Source: Clavelina lepadiformis
Taxonomy: Eukaryota > Chordata > Ascidiacea > Aplousobranchia > Clavelinidae
Direction of reading: 5' to 3'
Length of the DNA: 64,000 nucleotides
Assembly: GCF_947623445.1 (NCBI RefSeq)
Contig: NC_135240.1
Location: 19,902,001-19,966,000, forward strand
The notes under the pieces were generated by a model. The model was not told the DNA's origin, searched no databases, and saw only the letters and a program-made list of their open reading frames with translations. This document shows, piece after piece, positions 57,401 to 64,000 of this stretch (positions are counted from its first letter, which is position 1; the number at the start of each line of letters is the position of its first letter). The position numbers and the translations under genes are program-made.

Positions 57401-60400
57401 GTCATCAGTAAGTTGTGTTCTCAACTTGCTCTTGGTGAGTTTCATTGACGAAAACAATTGTTTACACGCGTAAGTGCTGCCAAACATTTATTCTCTCGCA
57501 CTGTAACAAAGTGAGTAACATAATGTGCATTTTTTGGCTGACCTTCCCAGAGTCGTAGTTTTGTTTCCGAATGCACGTACATAACTCCACATCTCGTGTA
57601 TCATTTTGAGCTTTCCCTGAAGCTGCAAGTTCAACCTGTTTAAATGCGATGTTAAATTGACAAAAAAAGCAAATAAGAAACCCATTCTGGATCTCGAAAT
57701 TCTGTAGCTTTCATATTTTTATTTTCAAAAAAAGTTGCTATTTCTTCTCTCAGCGTGTCCACTCTTTGTAGCATATTGCCTCGACTGAGCCAACAGACAT
57801 CTCCAAAATACAGCAAATCACCATACTGGCTCTCCGCTTCTAAAAGTAGTTGGCAAAATTGACGATGATTCAATCCTTGAGACAAAATAAAGTTTTCAGC
57901 CTTCACCACTACGTTCATGACGTCCTTTATTCTTGACACCATTGCACACAATGCTTCCTGGTGAATGAGATTTAATATTTCACAAATTTTACTAATAATT
58001 AATTTCACAATGTTATTATTAATTCCAAGGCCTTCTATGTGCTTTTGAAGGAATGGGACGACACCTTTATTTTTCCCAATCATTCACGGGGCCCCATCAG
58101 TTGTTATTGACACCAGTTTTGAGAAATTCAGATTCATGACTTCAAGGCATTGAAGTAATGTCTTCATAATATCGGCTCCTGTAGCAGTACCCTTGATAGG
58201 AACTAGCTCAACAAAGTCCTCAACAACATGGAAATCTTTGTTTATTCCACATAGAAACGCTCCAAACTGAGCTGTATCTGTTATGTCTGTGCTCTCATCT
58301 ATCGCTATTGAGAAGAACTGTAGATCTTCAAAGCAATCTTTGTCGCTAGATTTCACGTCCTCTGACATATCTTTTATTCGTCGGGTTATGGTTCTTGCTG
58401 AAAAACTCACGTCTGAAAATAGTTTTCCTTTCACAGGGCATACAGTTTCAACAATAGCCATCATACATATTTTTGCAAATTCGCCATCAGTAAACGGTCT
58501 TTTGTCTTCTGCTATCAATTTTGCTACCTTGTAGCTAGCAAGAGTGTTATTTTCTGATTCAATGGTTTGCTTTTGGAATACAGTACTGTGCTATTTTAAA
58601 CCATTTTTAAGTCGGTTAAGTTTGTCTTCCCTCGTTTGACCAATGACCTTGAAATAATTGGCATGCTTTGTGTGCTAATGGCTCTTTATGTTGAATTCCT
58701 TGCTTACAGCAACAGAAATGTTGAAATCAAACACATGGGTCTACCAAATTAGTTAGTGAAATCGTACTTGTTCTCCCACACTTCATAAAAACCTATGCAC
58801 TCAGCATCAACTTTTCTATGTTTTGTCAACATTGTAAGGTTGCTAAAAATTTGAATAATACACGCTTAATTGCTATTACTAACTCAACTCTAGTAACTAC
58901 AGTAAATACTAAAGCTAAACTTCAAAGGTGAAACTGCCAAATACCTTGATGCTACTTTCTGCAAGCTAAAGCTTTCGAACACTGGAACAGACTTACTGCA
59001 TTCATGAGCGTGGAGTGTCTGTGAAGAAAGACAAAGATGTGTTATGGAACAAAGGCATTTATTCATGTAATAGCATATGTAGATAAATGCGTGTGTTACG
59101 TATACGTGCAAGTTTTACACATACTTGCTTTTGTTCCAAAAACACAAATATGTTAAGAATACGTTGTGTGCGCACAGATGGAGTTCAACACGATGAATCA
59201 TAGCTTTTTTCTCACCCATAAAGTGTGATTTCTCATATGCGTAGACAATGTCAGATATTGTAAGGAGGACGATACATTAAATAAATGCGGGTTGGATGAT
59301 TTTACTTGGCGGGCCGTAAGTTCACGACCACTACTCTATTATATTTGCTATTTGTCTTGATGTAAAATACTTGTATATAAATTGACTACTGATACATGTT
59401 TTCTTTCTTTTAAATTCAACTTGGTTTAACATTGCACTAGCACTTCAACTGGCCAAATGCAATAAATTGCATAAAAGCCACCAAGTTTTTCAGCAATAAT
59501 GCAGAAAAATTGGTCAAATTAGTAAATTTTTTCATAAAATGTTTATAATTATTCGGCAATTTGCTGTAGTGTAGCAACAATTCTGTATTACAAACTACAA
59601 AAGTTATTAATTTGATGAGTTTTTAGAATCTTTTATTACGTTTCTCGGACCTAAAAAATTCTTTTAAAGAGTTCGTGACCAGAAAAAGCTTGAGAACCAC
59701 TAATGTAGAAAACCTTAAGGTGGAAAGTATAAAAATGCTTCTAAAACATGAGCAAATTAATCCTGCTAAATGGTAATAGTTATGAAAACCATAATCCCAA
59801 TAACCATTTTTTTATTTTATTTATTATAAGGTTAATTTTTTAATTACAAACTTTAGGCTTATGTTACTTACACACCGTGCGTGTTTGGTAAACCATGTTT
59901 ATGATATGCTGCTTTTAATACTTTTTCTTTCTAAAGACTTAACAGAGGAATCCAGAATGGAGCTGGGAAATTTTTTTCATCATGTTGTTTTTAAATGCAC
60001 TCATGCAAGGCACATAGGCAACGAAATCTTAACTGGAAAAAATTTAGTGAAATTTGTAAAGACATGGTTTGGCTTGACGCTAGGAAATAACTTTCCTAAT
60101 CCTTGTGCCGTGATGAAGGTGACATTTAAAGTAGAAAGTAAAAGATAAAACATTTGCATGTTCTTTTTACTTGTAGGCTTCACTAAGTATTATAATTATT
60201 ATTATTATTGTGTGAAGGTTTGCCTCTTTCAACATAAGACTACTAGGCAGGCTGTATGTTTAAATACATGTTACTGTGCATAATTAAACATTGTATTTTG
60301 TAAACTAATAGTTGTTGATATGGAATGTTTAAACTGTTTTTACAGGCTTTTTCTTCTATCAGAGCCGAGATAATGTGCACCACCTTATTAGCAGAATATT

Positions 60401-62427
60401 GTCATAAAATGGTATGAATAGTAGTTATTAAACAAATTGATGTGTAACAATGTTATGAAGTGGAATGGTTTAATTAGCATAGTAATGTCAAAGCTGAAGA
60501 CTCGGAAAATTTGGCGTAATTCCAAAGGTCAATTATGTGCACACTTCGTCTGAGTCTACTCAGTTGCCAAGCGATTAAGCATAAAAATCGCATTTAATAA
60601 GAGACGATGAAGTTCCTTCCTGAACCCCAAGCCATAGCCACTGAAGCAAGTGACAAAAATACAGAGGTTTAATAGGATAAAACTTAATCGAGTAGTTTGT
60701 GTGATTAGGTTTCCTGAATGAAAATATTCTATTTATTTCTCTACGTATATCAACTAACCAAATATTTCTCTATAAAAGCCACTAATTTATAGCAGCTCGC
60801 AACATGTAAAGTTATTTACAGTGAACACAATACATTAAATTAAATTATAGTCATGCCATGAAGTGCTTCCCTGCCAATATAAATTGAAAAGTTTGTTATT
60901 GTGAAAGGAAAAAAGAAGAAAGACATTTTTTTCTCTTTTTATTGAAGTATACACACATGGTGTGAAAATTGGAGATAATTAATTAAGTGTTTCATACGCA
61001 AAACAATCGTTTTTTTCTGATGATCTGCTCATTAAAGCTTTAGGTAGACAGTATGGATACTAAACAGTTTGCCACGCACATGAGTCTTATGGCAAATGTT
61101 TCTGCTTATGATCAAAACCTTTAGGCTAATGTATATCGCATATGCAAAATGGATCTAGTCACCACATTTAAATAGCAGCTCTTTTCTCTGGTAGAAAACT
61201 TCGCTTTGCCTGACCTATTACTTGTAAAGTTAGTAAAATAACATGCATAAAAATGAAAACACTTTTGCAGTTGTTGCTTGTTGCTCTTAAATATTGGGTA
61301 AAGTTTATTTATCAAGAACAAAATTATTATTTGTTTCACTGATGTTTTATTTATAGTGAAAACAACCATGCACCATGCGAAACAATCAACTATGCAAACA
61401 ACTGCTTTGAGAATCAATTAATGACACATAGTTGCTGACACATGTCGAATTTTCAGCTCTATAATACACTGGATTGCTCTCTTTTTCATGAAACATACAG
61501 CAGAAGTTGCAGTTTCCAATTTTTCCACAAACAATAATTAATCATTTACTATGACACTTTCTTCTTTTTCTCCCCTATAATATTCACAACAGAACCAGTT
61601 AAAATTGGTTACAACACAAGAAATTAATCTCATGTGTGCAATTAGACGTGAGTGCAATATTGTGGTTACCATGTTTTCTACCAGTATGCTACATGTCCTT
61701 TGTGGGCATGCTGTGTGCCATGCAAAAGTTGATGTGAATTTGTTACACAGTCAATTGTTTTCTTTTTTGTGAATGGTAATTGGTGTTTATGACACAAACC
61801 TCCAGCTTATCTGTAAAAGATCAAAACATAATTTTTGGTCATTTTGTGATTAACTGTGTCGGTTCATGTGGCTATGTCTGGTTATTGTCGCCATTTTGGT
61901 ATCATGACCAAAATGGTCCCATTAAGCGGGTTCTGGTGTATCAGAATGTGTGGTCTGTGGTGGGTAATAGTATGATTGATAAAATATAGTTTTTTAACAC
62001 TTCACATTTATGTCTTATACACATCCGTTTTTTTGTGTTAAAGAAACCAGGGGAGTTGTTTTTTAAACAACATGAGTTGCAAGTTTTACATGAAAAAACT
62101 GAAGCCACAATAATTGAAAAATTTGAAAAGCAGTTTCCTGAGCCTTTTGATGAGCAACGAACAACTTACAGAAAGTGTCTGGAAAATGAAATCAAACTGG
62201 AATTCTCCAGACTATCGAAGAGTAGAGATAACTTTGAAGTGAGAAAACAAGTATCACTTACATGCTTCATTTTGTAGCAATAGGTTGTTGCAATATATTA
62301 TATGCAGATGGATATACAAGAAGATTTCACCAAAATATTTCATCAATTTCTCTACTCTTACAAGGAACAAATTGAGGTAGATCTGCAAAGCATTACACAG
62401 GCCAGCAAAAAAATTTTGGCATGGAAG
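51480..62427 (+). CDS. Atlastin-like GTPase-fold protein with degraded nucleotide-binding motifs (incomplete at 3' end)
   Basis: Exons: about 51480-51613 (first, start uncertain), 52423-52544, 52612-52838, 54007-54126, 54200-54340, 54411-54470, 55981-56176, 59937-60118, 60346-60411, 62044-62238, 62308-62427. Exons 2-11 are phase-consistent. The order of conserved blocks follows atlastin: LFLQEDGQIKLNKEDLRII then DVRDNPVAVLSI (strand before the P-loop), NLLNFLLIFLES, GEKVALLLIEAD, LLSSLQIYF, CFLSGDWF, RLLPYPG, then the helical middle domain (FVKTWFGLT..NNFPNP, KKPGELFF, LEFSRLSKSRDNFE). Known atlastins are ER-membrane GTPases that fuse ER tubules. Here the P-loop lysine/serine, the switch I Thr, the DxxG motif and the Arg of the RD motif are all missing, so nucleotide turnover is unlikely. 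The C-terminal membrane anchor would be beyond the window and is not seen. Distant GBP relationship is the alternative. Confidence 0.75.
54779..55434. mobile_element. Mutator-like foldback element (656 bp) in intron 6 of the atlastin-like gene
   Basis: It is flanked by a perfect 9-bp duplication CAATTGCCT (54770-54778 and 55435-55443), the size typical of Mutator-like elements. The ends are GGTTGTATATCAACTGAG and CTCAGTTGATCAACTACC. Subterminal arrays of the 15-bp word TTCATTTGAGTGACA, six units on the left and six inverted on the right, form long imperfect arms. The centre holds the frame described at 55029. Confidence 0.8.
55029..55331 (-). other. 100-codon open frame inside the foldback element
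   Basis: Starts with ATG at 55331 within the right arm array and ends TGA/TAG-free until 55029. The C-terminal part is charged (RRSRMTRQKETRFGNLF, then RRITRNLKIRP and an acidic end ELSEELDEMVEDA). I recognise no family. It may be a fragment of captured host sequence or part of a lost transposon protein. Confidence 0.35.
57072..59333 (-). mobile_element. Second hAT transposon (2.26 kb) in intron 7 of the atlastin-like gene
   Basis: The left end CAGGGGTCGGCAACCT is the same as in the element at 46351. The right end GGCCGTAAGTTCACGACCACTA is its decayed inverse. The flanks are CTCTATTC (57064-57071) and CTCTATTA (59334-59341), an 8-bp duplication with one change. Confidence 0.9.
57269..58838 (-). 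pseudogene. hAT transposase, more decayed paralogue of the one at 46538
   Basis: Minus-strand pieces: a stop-broken zinc-finger region near 58838-58560, 58518-58084 (KLFSDVSFSARTITRRIKDM, AIDESTDITDTAQF, VSITTDGAP), an in-frame stop immediately before MIGKNKG, 58083-57652 (LIHQEALCAM, YFGDVCWLSRGNML) and 57685-57488 (NLTSHLNRLNLQLQGK). It then passes directly to FGSTYACKQLFSSMKLTKSK at 57487. Compared with the first copy about 100 residues before the hATC domain are deleted. Confidence 0.8.
60412..62043. other. Intron 9 of the atlastin-like gene
   Basis: No element ends, exons or RNA genes recognised. Confidence 0.4.
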
Positions 62428-62439
62428 GTAAGAACGATT

Positions 62440-64000
62440 TTAGAGTATATAAGGGGCGCTGAGTTCGAAAATGCCGTTAGATTTTGCAAATTGGCTCTAG
62501 TTTTTAAGATATTAGCGAATTTCGATATTTTTGGTAACTTTTAAAATTGAAGCTAGGTTGCATTTTATCTTAAGGAACAGCCTATATTAAATGTTGTAGT
62601 AAGTCTGTCTTCACTAAAATAAATGAGCAAAAGCTAAAGACACAATGACATTAGCTAAACGAAGAAGTGCCGCATAAATCTATTCTTTTCCATATATTCA
62701 ACACAAAAAATGCCCCATTTATTCGTATTTTCATCAGATTCTCCTAACATATTGCAATTTGTGAGACTAAGCTTCCAATACAGTACCACATTAAAACTTG
62801 CTTGAAGTGAACAATAAATAGCAGTAATTTGGTAATAACAAACCAAGTATGCCTAAGCCTACACAAGAAAGGCGAAAATTTGTAAAAACAGACGAAATTA
62901 ACAAGCAATCAATTTTTTTCATTTACCACGGAGTATTCAAAGCAAAACACTTTACGAAGAAATATATCCATCTCAGGATGTGCATTAGTGAAGTTCTTAG
63001 ATGCACTCTAATTATTTACTCAAATTAGCTTGAAGTCATCTGCAGGAAAGTCCTCTTGTACGACTTTCGCCTGTAGTCTTGTTGTGGACAGCTTCGCATT
63101 AGGCACCAGCAGTAATATGCCATCATGTGAGTATCCCATCTTCCTTGATATCTCTCTTCCATTAATTTGATATCTTGGTGAAACCTTTTACCTTGTTCCT
63201 CACTCATATTTCCGAGGTTTTCAGGGAAGCGATCCAAGTGACTGAATAGATAGTGAACTTTTAAGCTCATCCTTGATCCAAGAGCCTGAAAGTTCGTAAG
63301 CATCACTTCTACGAGATCCACATAGTTGCTTGCTTTTGTGTTTCCAAGAAATCTTTTTACAACTGTAACGAAAGAGTGCCAGGCTGCCTTCTCAACTTCA
63401 GTCATATGTGATGGAAAAACTTGATCTTTAATTAATTTTCGTATTTGTGGCCCATCAAAAATTCCTGCTTTCAGCTTTTCAATACTAAGACCAGGAAATA
63501 CTTTGCACAAATAATCAAAACAAGCACCATCTTTATCTAAGACCTTGACAAATTGTTTCATCAAACCCAATTTGATGTGCAATGGGGGTAAAATGATGCG
63601 ATCACGACTGACCAAAGGTTCATTTACAATGTTTTTATCTCCGTGCACAAGCTGTTCACGTATGGGTCATTCCTTTTTAATCCAGTGTTGATCAGTGGCC
63701 CGACTATCCCAGTAACAAATAAAGCAGGGATACTTGGTAAAGCCGCCTTGTTGTCCTAAGAGAAAGTTGACCATTTTCAAATCAACGCATATCTCCCAGT
63801 TATGCTCAGTATAAGAAAGTTTCTTCAGGAGCATCTTTACACTTTGGTAGTGTTCCTTTAAAACGACTGAGTGGCCAATTGGAACACAAGCAAACTTATT
63901 TCCGTTCTGAAGTAGCACACATTTCAAACTTTTTTTGGAGCTGTCAATGAATAACCTCCATTCTTCTGGTTTATATTCAAGTAGACCCATAGATGAAAGA
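62440..64000 (-). mobile_element. TIR transposon, copy D, C-terminal half, runs off the right edge
   Basis: The left end at about 62440-62540, read on the minus strand, has AAAACTAGAGCC and CGAACTCAGCGCCCC, the same motif seen outside the 5' ends of copies B and C but in inverted orientation, so it marks a terminal inverted repeat. The gene described at 63022 follows. Confidence 0.65.
63022..64000 (-). pseudogene. Cys-rich transposon-borne protein, copy D, middle and C-terminal region
   Basis: From the right edge: KPEEWRLFIDSSKKSLKCVLL, NGNKFACVPIGHSV, FLLGQQGGFTKYPCFICYWDSRA; then a frame break near 63660 and NIVNEPLVSRDRIILPPLHIK, LGLMKQFVKVLDKDG, GPQIRKLIKD, FLGNTKASNY, SLKVHYLFSHLDRFPENLG, EEQGKRFHQDIKLMEERYQGRW and a stop at 63022. 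It carries the region deleted from copy A and supplies the family's full architecture: N-terminal Cys modules, acidic linker, then this large conserved block with C-x2-C-x2-WDSR. One frameshift apart, it is well preserved. Function unknown; a transposase or integrase role is only inference from the TIR context. Confidence 0.75.

Noticed and set aside
61780..61989. 69-codon frame MVFMTQTSSLSV...
   Set aside because: Lies in intron 9 of the atlastin-like gene, hydrophobic by chance, no homology or splice support.
1..64000. tRNA or other structured RNA genes
   Set aside because: I scanned for A-box/B-box-like words and cloverleaf stems and found none I could support; a covariance-model search would be needed to exclude them.

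Overview
The window is nuclear DNA of an invertebrate animal. Its genes have many small exons with GT-AG introns, the sequence is AT-rich, and single genes are spread over kilobases and filled with transposon remains. The gene set (ULK4, DNAJC27, USO1/p115, MCM9, a synaptotagmin-like protein, an atlastin relative) is metazoan. Splice acceptors lie only 14-27 nt upstream of the start codons of four genes, which suggests spliced-leader trans-splicing. With that and the gene repertoire, a tunicate is my best guess, held with moderate to low confidence.

Layout: 202-3482 (+) last ten exons of ULK4. 4019-7600 remains of a Ty3/gypsy LTR retrotransposon with one intact-looking 1,240-bp LTR. 8236-10321 (+) DNAJC27 in seven exons, convergent with 18800-12313 (-) USO1 in 23 exons. 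21916-19013 (-) MCM9 as one uninterrupted 967-codon exon, 188 bp before the USO1 acceptor on the same strand. 22.0-23.6 kb is the divergent control region between MCM9 and the next gene and holds two copies of a 102-bp palindromic MITE with a perfect CRE. 23659-34079 (+) a 16-exon synaptotagmin-like gene whose introns hold transposons. 38200-40322 (+) a three-exon, Thr/Ala/Asn-rich, probably GPI-anchored protein. 41.8-48.7 kb is a transposon graveyard: two LINE fragments, three hAT elements (one carrying a broken transposase) and a sulfotransferase remnant. 51.4-62.4 kb (+) is an atlastin-like gene in which every GTPase motif is degraded; its introns hold a Mutator-like foldback element and a second hAT transposon. 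62.4-64 kb is one end of a TIR transposon whose gene runs off the right edge.

The host genes are housekeeping or trafficking genes: Golgi tethering (USO1), secretory-vesicle docking (SYTL), ER-type membrane GTPase (atlastin-like), small GTPase/chaperone (DNAJC27), DNA repair helicase (MCM9) and cilium-linked pseudokinase (ULK4). Exon phases close exactly for ULK4, DNAJC27, USO1, SYTL, the mucin-like gene and exons 2-11 of the atlastin-like gene, so these models are solid.

Most notable: the pseudo-atlastin; the candidate trans-splicing signature with a possible MCM9-USO1 operon; four copies of one TIR-transposon family encoding a Cys-rich protein, one internally deleted; the Mutator-like foldback with arrays of a 15-bp motif; and the CRE-carrying MITE family.
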